Position numbers and translations under genes: made by a program
In this document: positions 45,682 through 58,277 of the stretch, in pieces
How positions within the stretch are numbered: the first letter of the stretch is position 1
Layout of the letters: the number at the start of each line of letters is the position of its first letter
The notes under the pieces: generated by a model
What the model was told of the DNA's origin: nothing
What the model saw: the letters and a program-made list of their open reading frames with translations, nothing else
Database searches by the model: none
Source: Papilionanthe hookeriana x Papilionanthe teres
Lineage: Eukaryota > Streptophyta > Magnoliopsida > Asparagales > Orchidaceae
Assembly (NCBI GenBank): GCA_022702705.1
Contig: CM040423.1
Location: 38,544,392-38,608,391 of the forward strand
DNA length: 64,000 nt
Reading direction: 5' to 3'

Positions 45682-45966
45682 TTGACAAGTTTTACGCTGG
45701 TTGTCGACCACCAAATGCAACCCTCCACTTTTCATATCCGAGGCTTGGAACCCAACAATGACAGTGTTACTAACCATGACAAAACAAAAAATATTAAGGT
45801 TGATCGAGATTTCATCTCAAAAAAGTTTAATTACAGAATTGTTCAGCTAAATTATGTCTCAACAAGACTTCAAATTATTGATATTCTCCCCAAAGCATTA
45901 TCGAAGGTCAGTCGTGATAAATTGAATTCTAAACTTGATTTGTATAATATATACAACCTAGCATGA
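45682..45966 (+). pseudogene. Ty1/copia RNase H C-terminal remnant
   Basis: The end reads DKTKNIKVDRDFISKKF..., then QLNYVSTRLQIIDILPKALSK, then NSKLDLYNIYNLA. This is the conserved end of copia pol (RTKHIEVD-HF------G------V-T--Q-ADI-TK-L-K--F--L--KL). It is the right half of the Copia element starting at 43690, separated by the LINE. Confidence 0.7.
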
Positions 45967-45969
45967 AGG

Positions 45970-47380
45970 GTAGTGTAGAAAGTGGTTGACTCTTGTGCTC
46001 AATTAGAAAAGAATTTAATTCCTTTACTCATAATATATTTCAATACTTAGTTTTTTTCTTTACTAGATATTGCTTATTTTGTTGTTTTCCTATTTTGGCG
46101 GGGTTCCAAATTCAAAGGGGTCTCAATTTTCTTATTTTGTGGACTATAAGTTGGCCACTTTATTACATATAGCAGGGTGTATTTTATTATCTTCAAAAAT
46201 TAAAAAATAAATCTTTCTCGTAATTCTTCATGAAAGTATATCAATGTTAAGGAATTAGGTTCAAGAAGCTGAATAAAGTTACTTATTTTCTCAAGTCCTC
46301 ATGAACAAAGCAAGTGAAATTTGAGAACAACTCGCACCATCCTCCTCAATATTAGAAGCAGGAGAGGAGACAACAAACTTCTCCCACAGAAGGGAATATA
46401 TTGAGGGCCTCGTTATTCGGTTCAAAGATGATTCATTATACCTCCTTTGGCGAGCTTCAAGGAAACCTCTCTCCAACCCCGGTAACAACTCAAGGGTTAA
46501 TTTATTGTCTTCTTTTGTTGTCACTAGGCCATGGACGCTTATTTTGTTCCCTTTTTCTTCTAATTAAGGTTAAGTTTAATTATTAGTGTAAATATCATAT
46601 GTGGAACCTGATTTAGCAAATATTTGTTTTGTTTTGAACATATTAGATATTATAACCTCTAATTTCTGCTTTAAGAGTGTTGTATTATCTTCCTTTTATA
46701 GGTGGTGTATATGTAGTTGCTCGGGAACAGAAGGTGAACCTCCTCACCGCCTGTACTCTGTTGTTTCACCATTTCACCATTTCACAATTTGACCGTTGTT
46801 TACAATCTGAACAGCCGCCGAACTCCGCCAATCTGTTATCTCACAACAGATTTCACTCCCGATCCCCTTCCAAACACACTCGACTGCCCTTATCCTCCTA
46901 AGACTATTCCACAACTACCTCGCTGCAAAACCTGCTTACCAAAAACCTTATAGAAGCCATAAAACGATGCCATCTAGTATCGTAGTCTAAAAATCCTAAC
47001 TTCAGAGATTTTTCTTCCTGTGCTTCCAAAAACAAAAATCTATTCAACATAACCTAACACTCTTACAAAAAAAAATCACATCATCCACCTAATCCAAACC
47101 ATAAACCACAATTTTCTTTTCAATTGGGATTTTAAATGGAGAAAGAGACGTCATGCCACAAAATAGAACCCTTCAACGAGGCATCTAAGAGTTCACTACA
47201 GAGGATATGCAATGAGAAATTCTCCAATTACAACAAAGATTTACTGACTTTGAGAAGAGACAACCTGGAGAGGTAACCTAGAGCTATAACGATGACTTGT
47301 CAAATCGAGATAAGTGAGTCTTTTCCATCAGAAAATTTACATTGATGAAAATATAAAAACTCCAACGATTTGTCATAGAA
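45970..47380. other. Intron 1 stretch, nothing recognised
   Basis: No supported gene. Probably the LTR and flank of the Copia element and the 5' untranslated part of the gypsy remnant that follows, but I could not find paired LTRs. Confidence 0.35.
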
Positions 47381-47394
47381 TACCAAAAAAGTCG

Positions 47395-48420
47395 AATTTT
47401 TGGAGTCAACATTGACCTAATGGACTTTAACAATCATTGAGATCCAGACGAGTTTATTTGGTGGCTACAAACAGTGGAACGAATATTTGAGTACAAGGGC
47501 ATCCCACCTGATAGAAAAGTAAAGCTAATCGCCATCAAGTTGAAGAAGAGTTTGTTTTCGTGGTGGGAAATTTGAAGTGCTTACGCCGATATAAGAGAGA
47601 ATAAAATCATTTATCTGATCCAAAATAAAAAGAAAGATGTAGCACAAATATCTACCAGCACATTACGAATAAGACGTTCTTAAGAGTTCAACACTTACAA
47701 CAACAAGATCTCTCAGTAAAGAAGTACATCACGGAGTTCGAGCAGCTTATGTTGAAGTGCAAGCTAGTGGAGCCCGAGGAGAACATCATAATTTGGGGAG
47801 ATTGAGATCAACCATTGATAGCGTGGTTCAGCTACATCCCTATTGAACACTACAATATTCAGATCCTAGCCCTAGAGGTGGAGAGACAACACATAAGTAT
47901 CAAGTTCACGCCATGCTTCAAACAGGGTTCCACCATCACATCGGGCAACAAATGTTTATCCAGTATAGCACCCAAGGCGACCTCACCGGAAGAAAATCAA
48001 TCCAAAGTGAAGAAAAGATGGAGAGCACTAACACTCCCAAATCCATTCAAACCAGAAAATGTTTCGAGTGACATAATTTTGGAGACATTATTTATGATTT
48101 GCTCAAATAGGAGAGTGACCTCTTTCGCTGAATAAGGAATGGTTAAAGAAATAGCGAGTGACACGGAAGAGAATGAAAGAGAATGAAAATGTTAGAAAGA
48201 AGTATTATTTTTTAGCCGACAAGAAAGAGATGCTTGTGATTCAACGAATCTTTCAAGCTAAGACAATGAGAGAGCCAACAGGACTAGCATTGACTTTCCT
48301 AGAAGGTAGTAAATCTGAGAAGTTGAAACCAAAAGAGGTTTGACCCCTGGTGAGGGAGTTGTTAGCTATCTTGGCTAATATTTTTCTCCTATGTGGCTAC
48401 TACTGAGAGAGATTTAGCAT
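47395..48420 (+). pseudogene. Ty3/gypsy gag (and part of pol) remnant
   Basis: It reads GVNIDLMDFNN..DPDEFIWWLQTVERIFEYKGI, PPDRKVKLIAIKLKKSLFSWWE, then VQHLQQQDLSVKKYITEFEQLML, the retrotransposon gag core. At 48158-48343 a KYYFLADKKEM...KPKEV segment resembles the linker before reverse transcriptase. Several in-frame stops. Confidence 0.7.
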
Positions 48421-49235
48421 GACATAGACCTCATTTTAGAATTTTTTTCCTATCAAACCAACTCGCCTATGGAATGCAACCAGCCAAATATGAGAAGTTG
48501 CAAAAAACATATTACACACATGATGATTAGAGGCTTGGTTTGTGAGAGCACTCATCTTGTGCAGCTTCAGGTCTAAGTGATCAAAAAAATGATGGACATT
48601 TAATCTATTAAGGCAAACATTAAAATAACGTATGTGTATTAGAGTTGTCTAGAATGAACATGAGCATAGATCTTGCAGTGAGACTGCCTCAAACACAACA
48701 AGGCGATAACTTTATTATAGTAATAATAGATTGATTCCAAAAGCTTCTAATGAAGAAGGCAAAGCCCTGTCTGCTCAATGGGAACGACAAGAGACACTGA
48801 GACTAGTGGGAGACGCAATTGTGGGCAAGGAAGCGGCACGAGAGGGGGAAGTAAAATCGCGTATGGGCATGAAGTAATATTGGGACTCCACGGTTACGGG
48901 ACTTCATGATTGCAGGAATTGACCCAAGCGGGATTCCCATATTGGTAACAGCTACAGGATGGATTTTTGCCTTTTTTTATTGTCACTAGACTGATTGATA
49001 CAATTCTATGGCTCCTAGAAGGTATTCAACACATAAGAAAAGGGTAGTTAAGTGTTGTTGGAAAAGTAAAAAAGCGAAGGGAACGAATGTCAGTTGAAAT
49101 CTGGTGAGAACGGCGGCTGACAATAAATCGAAAGCATAAAATGATTGTTTTTTATATTAAACAGCAGTAAGCAGCAATTTGGACTAGGAAGGGGGCCTTC
49201 GAATGTCCGAAGGATATAAGTCTCAAAAATTGACA
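48421..49235. other. Decayed gypsy continuation, no clear motif
   Basis: A weak AYGMQPAKYEKLQK-like segment near 48465-48510 may correspond to the region before reverse transcriptase. After that nothing is recognised. Confidence 0.3.
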
Positions 49236-49239
49236 CAAC

Positions 49240-49670
49240 AAGCCAACTCACCCAATCCTGACTTGAAAAATTCAGACTCGGGTTGACTCGACTAACTTTT
49301 AGGTTAGGTTTGGAGTAAAGATCCTAACTCATTTATTTTTGGGGTAGGGTACAGGTTGGCCTACCAACCAAAAAATGACTCGCAACCCAAAATTTACTTG
49401 AAATCGACCTATCAACCAAGAATTGACCCAAAATTGATTCAAAATTAGCCCGAAATTGTTCCAATTTTAACCCAAATAGTGGTTATTCCTTATGCTAAAA
49501 GGGTCACGTTTGGGTTGTCGTGTTGAAAATATGTCATGTTCGGGTTGGCGGGTTGAAAACAAGTCAAGTTCGGGTTGAGATTTTTGACCAATATAATATT
49601 TCGGTCGGATTCGAGTCGGATTCAGGTCGGACTTAAACCCATTCCGCTAACCCGAATTGACACAAATAAG
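49240..49670. repeat. GGGTTG/CAACCC-type repeat element
   Basis: Many copies of GGGTTG, CAACCC, TCGGGTTG and TTGACCC in both orientations, arranged as an imperfect inverted repeat around an AT-rich middle. It resembles the TTCG-type hAT repeats in style. Ends not resolved. Confidence 0.45.
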
Positions 49671-50279
49671 AGATCATCATTTTGATTCTATCAAACTACA
49701 TACACACGACCAGAAAGAAGCACACATATACTACACTCTGATAGAGAGAACCAAGAGAAACTTCTCCAAATAACATAAAAATAGCCAAAAGTCTAAAGCA
49801 AAAGAAAAAAACAACATATAAATAGTCCCTCATAGAAAAAAACTAATTAGAAATAGGGAATAGAAAGGAGATAAATAAACAATATGTGGAAAAAGGGAAC
49901 GTCGCCATCTCCCTAATCTGGAGAGCAATTTGCCCCCTCGCACAGGCATGACTCCTCACGAGACACAACAGAGGAAGCATATCTTCGTCTTATGCCTTAG
50001 CTATGACTATCGAGGAGGAATCGTCGCTATTACTCTAGGACAACAATTCCACATGCTTGGTGCCCGCCATCGGTAATGAATTTGAAGGTCGGACATCACC
50101 AGCACTCCAGCAAGAGAGTACAGCCAGTGCTGATTCTTGAGTTGTACGTGAACTGCGGGCAAGCCTTTATTTTTAATCTGAGGTTGGTAACAAATAGGAC
50201 ATCGTACCTAGCATGTAAATAACTCGACAACGTTCGCACATTAAAAGTAAAGGGATACATAAATCACCAAGTAATATCA

Positions 50280-50921
50280 TCTCAAGTACTCCGCCGAGGT
50301 GAACTCCTCCAACTTGAGCACTTGATCCTTCATATACTCGTAGCTAAGGGTCTCAACTTGAGTCAATTCCGGAACACTTGGTGGCCTCTTATCCAAGAAC
50401 GCTGGGGCGAGGTAGGAACCGTCCACCCACTCTTACTCTGGGCGAAGTAAAATTTCCTCTGCTAGCCACGAACATTGCTTGACAATCACATCGTCATTAT
50501 CTTAGAAGGGGAAAATATCACCTTGCTATCAGAATAAGTCCTCGATCAAAGAAAAATACAAAAGAGATTCACCAACCAGAATAACCTTCTAGACCAAACA
50601 TACAAGATCACAGACATCATGATTATGGAATAAGGGAGAATTTGGGAAAGCACTAATCCATAGAAATTCAAGATATCCACCATCTCCTCACATGACAGGA
50701 ACCGGAGCCCAACTTGAATTGATCGAAGTAGTAGCACACCTCATGATCATGCATAGTATTTGGTGTTTCATCACACTAGCCAAACGGAGAATCACTGCAA
50801 CCTCAAAGACGTGATTCTCCAGCAAGTAGGCCAAGGTCAGCTGGTCCAAACTTGATATGCTACGAAACTCCATATATAGAAAGGTTGTACTACAACTTTC
50901 CATCGCAACGCTTTCTGCCAT
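50280..50921 (-). pseudogene. 'Putative gypsy-type transposon' protein remnant (Transposase_28-like)
   Basis: On the minus strand it reads YMEFRSISSLDQLTLAYLLENHVFEVA, then VGLRFLSCEEMVDILNFYGLVLSQILP, similar to the plant domain with F---LP-PPFV--IL--YGIAPSQL-PN. It ends in VDGSYLAPAFLDKRPPSVPEL...SYEYMKDQVLKLEEF. Several stops. This is a retroelement-associated plant ORF, here dead. Confidence 0.4.
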
Positions 50922-51455
50922 TACAGAGGAAGTTTATAGTGAGAAACTATTGTGATGGGAGAATAACACAAGAAAAGGAGAAAATAAAGAAAAATCTCAA
51001 ATAATGAAAAAAGCCCTACCCTCAAGACACGCAGAATAATGATAGAAGAAGATTTGAACAACTTAATCATTTTTATTATATGCATTAACCTCAAGGGTAG
51101 AAGTGGGAAAATGGCAAGCACGATCGTTCAGATATTTAAATGTGGAACCATTATTAAAAAAGAGAATAAAACAGAATAAGTGGGAGAAAAGAAAGAAACG
51201 AAATGGAATACAATTATGTGTAATACAAAGCCAGATTAGAAATAATTGTGCTCTTTATAAGATTACTACCATAAAGAAATTGCCCTTTTAGAACAAAGCA
51301 CCAAAAAATGTTCAAACAGAAAAACACAATCGAAATCAATCATAAAGCCTATGCTCCTTTACATCAACCATGTTAATCACCCTATATTGGAGAAGTCGTA
51401 GTGGCACAAGTAGCCCGCTGGAAAGGAACTATCCATATTCTTTTGACTCTAGACG

Positions 51456-52449
51456 TTGTCGAAGAAGAAACAAAATCGCCTTCATCTCCTCAAGCTCTTT
51501 ATGGGTTACCTAAGAGATTGCAATAGTCGTCTTCAACCATCCCCCCAAGTCCAGAATATGCCCATCCGCTTCCAAATATCGCACCTGCATCCACTAACTC
51601 GCTTTCCCCAACAGCCCTGCAGGCGTGATAGAAGCCACAGTCAGTCCATTATCCACATCGTCGAGCTCAGAAGAAGGATTGGCTTTAACTTGGGCCTCTA
51701 CGAGCAAATAGTGATTATGATCAACAGACAAAATTATAAGAGATGTGTCAAGGTATGGAGCATTACCTCCAAGCGAAGGACCACTATCAGACAACCTCGT
51801 CTTGACTTCTTCTATCCACGCTCCTATTACCAAGCCATCTTTTTCTTCCCAAGGGTATCACTTGAAGGCATTGACGGAAAAAATCATTGATCGACAAATG
51901 CATCTACATAAACATGTCGGAGAAAATACGTGTCATTAGTGAACACATAATATAACAGATGGATCAGTTTTTTGAGTGGCAGAAAATCACATTTTCACTA
52001 CCATAACTGAGTTCTGGAAGTGTCAATAGGTTTGATCATATCTACTCACTCAACATGTTTGACATGTGTGCATCTGAAGTTTCATTTAGATTGACAACAA
52101 TGAGCCTCGTAGGAGCCCAATCCGACGAAGGAATCATTGCCAAAGCACCTGTGGTGGCCTCTCCCAAGCCTCCCAGGGTAGGATCAGGGATTGGGGCAGT
52201 CTCTGCCAAATGACCGGAAGATATCCATGCGTCAGCAACCCCTTGGCTTTCAACCATCTCCTCTTTTATTATCGGGTCTAGCTCCTTGGGATGATCCTCT
52301 CTTTTTTTCTTTTTCGTTGGAGAACCACCATCAACTTTTCTGCTAAGAAGTCCAATCTCTCTATTGAAATTTTTTCCATCGAAGCAAAGACGAAGGAACA
52401 AAGAACTATAATGGGAGAACGAGCTTCTCAAGATGCGATTACAGTGCAA
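51456..52449 (-). pseudogene. Retroelement-associated protein remnant, linker and helical part
   Basis: A 135-residue frame with SPTKKKKREDHPKEL (a basic linker) at 52449-52042, then at 51833-51594 an ELDDVDNG-containing frame, and near 51510-51460 THKELEEMKAI-like helical sequence. It probably belongs with the remnant at 50280-50921, but the order differs from one simple protein, so this could be a rearranged or second copy. Confidence 0.3.
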
Positions 52450-52499
52450 TGACTAAAATAGTGCTTGTGCTCCGCACTCCCCCCATTTATACCAAACAT

Positions 52500-54275
52500 G
52501 TAGTTAATGCTAAAAATGATTTAATAACCACAACATTTCATATCATTTTATATTTGCAGATATACATTTTAAGCCTACATAACTTTTATTTATTCTTTTT
52601 TCTTGACAACATAACGACGCTTTGATGGACGTCAAATATGCGTACTTAAATTCAATTCCGCAAGATGCAACACTTATTCCCTAATGATAGAGGACCATCG
52701 GTCCATTCCACCCTAATAGAGAAGTCAGGAGTTCCATTTTCTGATAATCTTTTATTTTACTCAAGAGTTATATTATTTAGAAATTATTATCTCGGAACAA
52801 AACTATCCAAGTTAGTTAAAACAACTAGTAGATTCTAATTTGAGTGCATAAGATTAGAAGGTCTCGATAAGTTGAATCAAGGAATTCAAGCAAATCCCCA
52901 CCATAGGAGAGCCAAGGCATCACATTCACTCGGAAGTTTAAGTGGATACTCCTTATAAATATAACCAAAGTGCCCTGGGTGAAGAAAAGTCCTAAATAAC
53001 TCGACAGTGAGCGTATGCAACCAATCTTCCTGCAGGCGTAGACAAAGTGCCTCCAAGTAGAGAGAAGTCTGTCATAAAGCAAAATGATTTCATACTCCAC
53101 TGCTTGTCGTCCAAACTATATGCACAATAAACATAAAAATATTCGAACATCGCAGAATTTTGATTTTATTTTATTCTCTTATTTTTCTCGAGACCCTTGA
53201 TCGAAGAGCCGAGAAAATAGAGGAACTAAATGTATACTCATAAATGACTCCCATGGGCCAATGCATATGTTAGCAGATTATGTGGGCCAAGAAGGCCTGA
53301 TGTTTTTATAAAAAGAATTGATCACCTTCGCCTGTAGAGTTTGCGTGCTGAAGCAACCTGCCTAGCTCGCTTGCCCAAGTGATTTGTCAAGTTTACTTGC
53401 TGAACTGACTCGTTAAGCCCTCCAAAATTTGCTCCTCTATATTCATAAACCACTGATATGAACAGTATTACTCAAAGAAAGACGTACGTTCATGTTTATT
53501 TAAGAGTCACTTTATAGACACGCCGCAATCTTCTCGTAAATACATCGTAAACGAGCCTTATATCATATGTTCTACATCTTGATTTTCTCTTTTTTCTCCC
53601 TTTACCGAGAAATGGCAAGGGACAAACCAAGGGGAAGAGAGAAATATAAATTAAGCCACCTCCCACTTGAGGGGGGGTCCAACCATCTCTCTCCCTGTCG
53701 CTACTTCTCTCTCAAATTTTCCTCTCCCTTGCCCAATCTCTTATAGAAGATCAAAAATTAGGCTTGGGAAGGGGGACTTCTATCTCATTCCTTCTTTCTT
53801 CAATACTTCGCCAAAAACAAGGTCTCTCCCGGGTTGTATGAGCCTACAAACAATGCGCGGACCCTATTTTTTAAAAGTATTCAACAAGTATCAAGTCCAC
53901 TCCTCATGGGGAACTGGATCAACTCTTTCTCACCATTTCTCCCATTGTGAATCACACGATGGAGATCCAGTTCTCTGTAATAAACTCACACAGTGAATAG
54001 ATAACTCTGAACGAATACAAAGCGGCCATAAGTCTGCTCAAAATCACTCTATAATTTTCTGGTGTCCTGTCCTGTTCTCTGTCATTTAAGTCCCGCTGAT
54101 CAAGTATCCTTCATGTTCATCTCTCTCTACAAAACTTCCAAGTGGTTCAACGTGCAACATCAATGATGGATCTTTAAACAAAGACCAACCAACAATATGG
54201 CTTTTAAAGAATCAACAATCACATAAAACACACCCGATCCTACAAACCTCACAACATAAAATTTCCAATCAACAT
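52500..54275. other. Intron 1 stretch next to exon 1, no gene recognised
   Basis: A 91-residue minus-strand frame at 53100-52825 may be another piece of the same retroelement. A C-rich, pyrimidine-heavy stretch at 53660-53860 has no motif I recognise. Confidence 0.3.
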
Positions 54276-54345
54276 CTAAACAGTAAAAGCATCGATCCGC
54301 AGAGTATCTAAACCCCAAAAAAAACCAAACAATTTAAACAAAAAC

Positions 54346-54568
54346 CTTTGGGAATGTAAACGTTGCGCCTGAGATAGTAGATATAGAAGCACCAAGCAAA
54401 TCCGGAGACGAAGTAGAGGAGACTTCCACCGATGTAGTTGCGGAGCCATGACTTGAGCATGGAAGGCAGAGGCCGCCAAATCGATTCCGGCAGCACCGAG
54501 CCGAGAACAATGGTATTGAACCACTCCGTCTCGTCGACGAACTGCTGCAAATACTGAGTTCTATCCAT
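54346..54568 (-). CDS. STE1: Delta7-sterol C5(6)-desaturase, exon 1
   Basis: The first exon encodes residues 1-74 (plus one base) of an ER membrane enzyme that introduces the C5 double bond into delta7-sterols in the plant sterol and brassinosteroid precursor pathway. It begins MDRTQYLQQFVDETEWFN, has the LP-SIWRPLP..LKSWLRNY segment and a transmembrane stretch (GGSLLYFVSGFAWCFYIYYL), and ends NVYIPK. All match the plant family. The start has G at -3 and G at +4. The donor AAAG|GTTTTTG lies at 54345 and the frame continues (phase 1) only into the exon at 38870. Joined exons give 272 residues. The longer frame past the donor is intron read-through. Confidence 0.95.
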
Positions 54569-54765
54569 CGCCGGCCGCCGCCGAGATCCCGATTCCCGAT
54601 CAAATATGGTCGAAGTGTACGCAACGTTAGGGCGAGGCGGAAGATTTATGTCGCCGGATTTTCAGCAATCATTCTGCTCGACAAAATGCGCTCGAACTCC
54701 TATTAAAATCTATAATAAATTAATCTTAAATATATCAGATTGTACGGCTTCTTGAATTGAATAAG

Positions 54766-54925
54766 AAAGATTTACATTATTACATATATACCCCTCAATT
54801 TCTACAATTTTGCATAAAAATGTTTATTTTCATTTTTATGATGTAATATGAAAAGTCAGGGTGGTATAAACATAAAAAAATAAAATGTAGCTGTCAGTTT
54901 GTAGAAAATTACATTCAAATCTCCC
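54766..54925. mobile_element. Fold-back MITE, copy K (sterol desaturase promoter region)
   Basis: Left AGATTTACATTATTACATATATACC and a right arm with GTGGTATAAACATAAAAA. The inner words are eroded. It lies about 200-360 bp upstream of the start codon. Confidence 0.5.
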
Positions 54926-55800
54926 TAAATATTGATATTGACAATTTATCAGGTTGAACTGATGTATTTACACGTGTCACAATCAAATTATTGAGACCTC
55001 GTGAAAATGAAAAATACGAAAATGGATGAAAAAAGATAGTCGATTTGTAGCTAAAATGTTTCGAGTGGTCTGTATGTACTTGTACCCCCACATCTTCTTT
55101 TGTTGTTGTTGTTGAGCTTCGAGCATGGGAGTTTTAGTTACAAAAGGAAATGCGTAATTACCATGCTACTATCTCATCCGTAATAAAATTTCAAGCGAAT
55201 AAAACACGAACAAGCAGTATGCTCGCTGAAAAATCAACCTATTACACCCTTCATTTTATATAGTACAAGCAACATAATAGTATAAATTTATCATTTTTAA
55301 AAGAATATTAATTTAAAGCAATTTTTAATACTTATGAACATTATACGAATTTAAAATAATAATAATGATATTCAGTTTATTTTAATATTGAAAATAGGAA
55401 TTATTTTTGGGGATATTTCAAAGTTGGCATCCCTTGGATGTCCGAAAAAATATTAGTGCGAATGACTGAAAATGGCTATAGCCATAGTAAGTGGCACATC
55501 GCCACCATACACTAGTATGTATGCTAGTGTTGAAGGTGCGTGACGCACTTGCTAGTGACGCCCCATCACTGGCCTCCGCATGTATACAAAGTCCGCATCA
55601 AATATTTTTTCGGATAAGCGAGGCGTGATTGGATTTGTATTTGAAGTGTGCCGTATGGAGAGGACGAGACGATCTTTTTCTATAGATAACGTGTAAATTA
55701 ATGGCTGAGAATGTAGACTTATTGGTAAGTGGGGCTCTCCCTTGACCTCATTAGTCGCAAAATTTTTGGCTTTTTTAGGGTTTATGGTAGTTTTACCAAA
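54926..55800. other. Intergenic, nothing recognised
   Basis: AT-rich. A short GC-richer segment at 55480-55640 contains CACTAGTATGTATGCTAGTG, a small palindrome, but no gene. Confidence 0.4.
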
Positions 55801-55806
55801 AAAAAA

Positions 55807-55970
55807 GGAAGATTTACATATTTACCCCTTACTTCTCAAGCATTTACATATTTAACATATAAAACAATCTTAGGAGATGTGATAGATTTGGGAGGTATAA
55901 ATATAAAATGCAAAATGTTAGATATGTAAATACATAAGATTTGGGGGTATGTATAAAGAATCTTAGTGGA
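55807..55970. mobile_element. Fold-back MITE, copy L
   Basis: Left AGATTTACATATTTACCCC and right GTTAGATATGTAAATACATAAG...GGGGTATGTAT are inverted copies. Shorter than other copies because the centre is reduced. Confidence 0.65.
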
Positions 55971-56289
55971 AGGAATTTGAAGTATAGTTCATGTTAAATA
56001 TGACACACTATCAAATTTCACTTGAGTTTTATAAGAGATTTCTAAGAATTATAAAGACTTCTTGAAACCACCAAATTTTTTAATGAAAGTGAACATAATT
56101 GAAAGAAGATTTTGAATAAAATATTATCATAATGTTATTATTTGACTAAAAAAACATACATTTTATGGAATAATTTACGCTGATAGCTACAATATGATGT
56201 AAAGCTCATGATAAAAGAATCAAAGGTACGAACAAAAACACAACATAAAAGGATCGAATTGTATGATTTATTAGTATCAAAATTAGTAT

Positions 56290-57385
56290 TGATACGTGTT
56301 AGAAAATTTGAGGCGGCAGAGTAATGGTTTATCGTCTTAGCGTTGTACGATAATTCAACACACACACAGATGAAAAAAAACAAGCAGCGACGACTATAAA
56401 AATGTTTATGTGGAAAAACCTGCAAAGGGAAAAACTACGGAGTCTGGCCTGCATTATGAAAATCCACTATTGATTGATGATTACAGAAATCATTTGTCCC
56501 GCATACGAGAAAATGTAACTATATATTTTAGATTATAGCATAGACTGACTACGTTTAGTTTGTGGTGATTGACGATGATGTGTGGTGATCGATGAATTGA
56601 CGAAGGTAGGCAGTGGATGACAGAGGTTGGCGGTGATCGACGACGACAGACGATAGTCAACGGAGGTCGATTGTGGTCGGCGGTGGTCGACGGTAGTCAA
56701 CGACAATTAGCAATTAACGACAGTCAACGATTGTCGTTGGAGGTTGGCGGTGGTCAACGGTGGAGGTCGATGGCGGTTGAAGGTAGTTGAAAGCGGTCGG
56801 AGGTTGACAACGGTCGGAGGTTTGTCGATGAAAGCTAGAGGTTGACGGCAGTCGACGATGATGTTGAACCGCATCTTCTCCTGAAGGCCTCAAACTCTCT
56901 ATAGGCTTAAGCTCCCTCTCATGTGAGGGGTGAAGGTCTATTTATAGTGTTTTAGGTGCAATTAATGCAGAGAGTTTTCTTTGATCATACGACGTTTAAT
57001 GGGCATTTGAATGTCTTAACGTTGTCTAAAGTTAGTGATATTGGGCTCGTTTGATTTGTCTTGTCGAACCGCTCGATTCGACTATAAACTTGCCAGATTC
57101 GACATCTGTTGGACATTCCAGAATCTTCCAAAAGTGGTTAAATGACTTGATTCAGGCATGATTCGACTCGGATTTAACTAACTTTAATGTCATTGGGTTT
57201 CTCTCATCGAGCCGGTGAGTTTGAGTATAATTTTGCTAAAATCAGAAATTTAGATGACTTTTTATCAATATTCGAATATCTCTTGGTCAAAATATTATCT
57301 CAAGATTCGTGTCATACCTCGACACTCGTGTCGGATAAAGAAAAATTGTTCGTGGTGTATCAAGTATTTGTGAATACAAATTAAT
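56290..57385. repeat. Dispersed repeat R1 with a minisatellite core
   Basis: The left part (56340-56490) has AATTCAACACACACACAG, TTTATGTGGAAAAACC, GGGAAAAACTACGG and AATCCACTAT, in the same order as 59640-59770. The right part (57230-57370) has CTCAAGATTCGTGT, GATAAA and TGTATCAAGTATT, matching 60895-60950. A CTATTTATAG TATA-like word lies at 56938. The two copies look like old LTRs or a non-autonomous element; ends not fixed. Confidence 0.45.
56570..56870. repeat. GTCGACGGTGGTCG-type minisatellite
   Basis: Imperfect short units (9-18 bp) built on GGTGGTCGACGG, GGTTGGCGG and AGTCAACGA fill 300 bp. It is G-rich on the plus strand and C-poor, in contrast to the AT-rich flanks. Confidence 0.7.
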
Positions 57386-57439
57386 ATTCATATCTTTATT
57401 AATCAATTCTGATAAATTGTAGCTGATATTGTTGTGATT

Positions 57440-57637
57440 ATGAGTATGTTTAGAGCAGCTTGTGCTTATTCCGACAAGTCGCTTATCTGGAAAAGCGAAC
57501 CACAAGGTTTGACCCGCGTTCCGCATTTAGTGTAAAAAATCAACTGCATTTTCGGAGAAGCTGTGCAAACGCAGTTTCTAAACAGTGAGACGACGTTTTC
57601 AAAACCACACCGCAACAAATAAGCTGTCTCATACGCC
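57440..57637. mobile_element. Tourist-like MITE, copy 3 (partial, diverged)
   Basis: Left AGTATGTTTAGAGCAGCTTG and right CAACAAATAAGCTGTCTCATACG are diverged inverted ends. Inner words GCAAACGCAGTTT and CAAAACCACACCGCA match the family. Confidence 0.5.
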
Positions 57638-57639
57638 CT

Positions 57640-58277
57640 CTACTTCACAACCCAAAAAATAGCCAAAAAAACATCGGCACCATTAGTTGAAGTAACCATA
57701 ACTATTTACATACACCTCAACACATCAATAACTTATAATAATAATCATAAATAAACAAAGCAAGGGCATACCATATCCAAATCATCATAATTATTAATCG
57801 TTTACTCGTCCAAATTGTAAAGAGAGGCATATTATTAACTGTCTAATCACTTATTTTTATTTGTTCCACTTATGAGGCATTTTAAACCCTATAAATGGGA
57901 GGCGAGAAAAAGCATTCTGACAAAAATATCAATATACTATTAGCAATTGGGTTAATTTGTAATTAATAAAGTTCTTCCCATAATTTTAATTATTTCAATA
58001 AACAAATATATTATTAGTAATTTATCTTATTTGATCCCTAGAAAGTTAGTTTTCAATTTTTATATTTTTTTATTTAATTGATTAAAAGTAATACTATATA
58101 AACTTTTAACTTTATTCAATTAGGTTTTATTGATATTTATAAAATGATTTAATAATAAATTTATATATAAAGTAAGAGATTTTTTTAAAATTTATAGCTT
58201 ATTTATTAACTCGTTTAGTTGACATAACAGGCCGAATGTATGACAAGAATGATCATTAAAAAATTTAGACAAATTAA
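57640..58277. other. AT-rich intergenic, nothing recognised
   Basis: Very AT-rich (57700-58200) with no frame, repeat boundary or motif I can support. Confidence 0.45.

Larger units (their letters stand above)
38871..54345 (-). other. Sterol desaturase intron 1 (15,475 bp)
   Basis: Donor GTTTTTG at 54345, acceptor CTTTTTCAG at 38871. Between them are a long-TIR element, a Copia element split by a LINE, gypsy gag remnants, a GGGTTG-type repeat and 'putative gypsy-type transposon' remnants. Most coding remnants can be named, so the intron grew by accumulation of mobile elements. Confidence 0.85.

Noticed and set aside
54334..54624. 96-codon frame overlapping desaturase exon 1 in another frame
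   Set aside because: It is a shadow of exon 1; the overlapping frame matches the enzyme N-terminus throughout.
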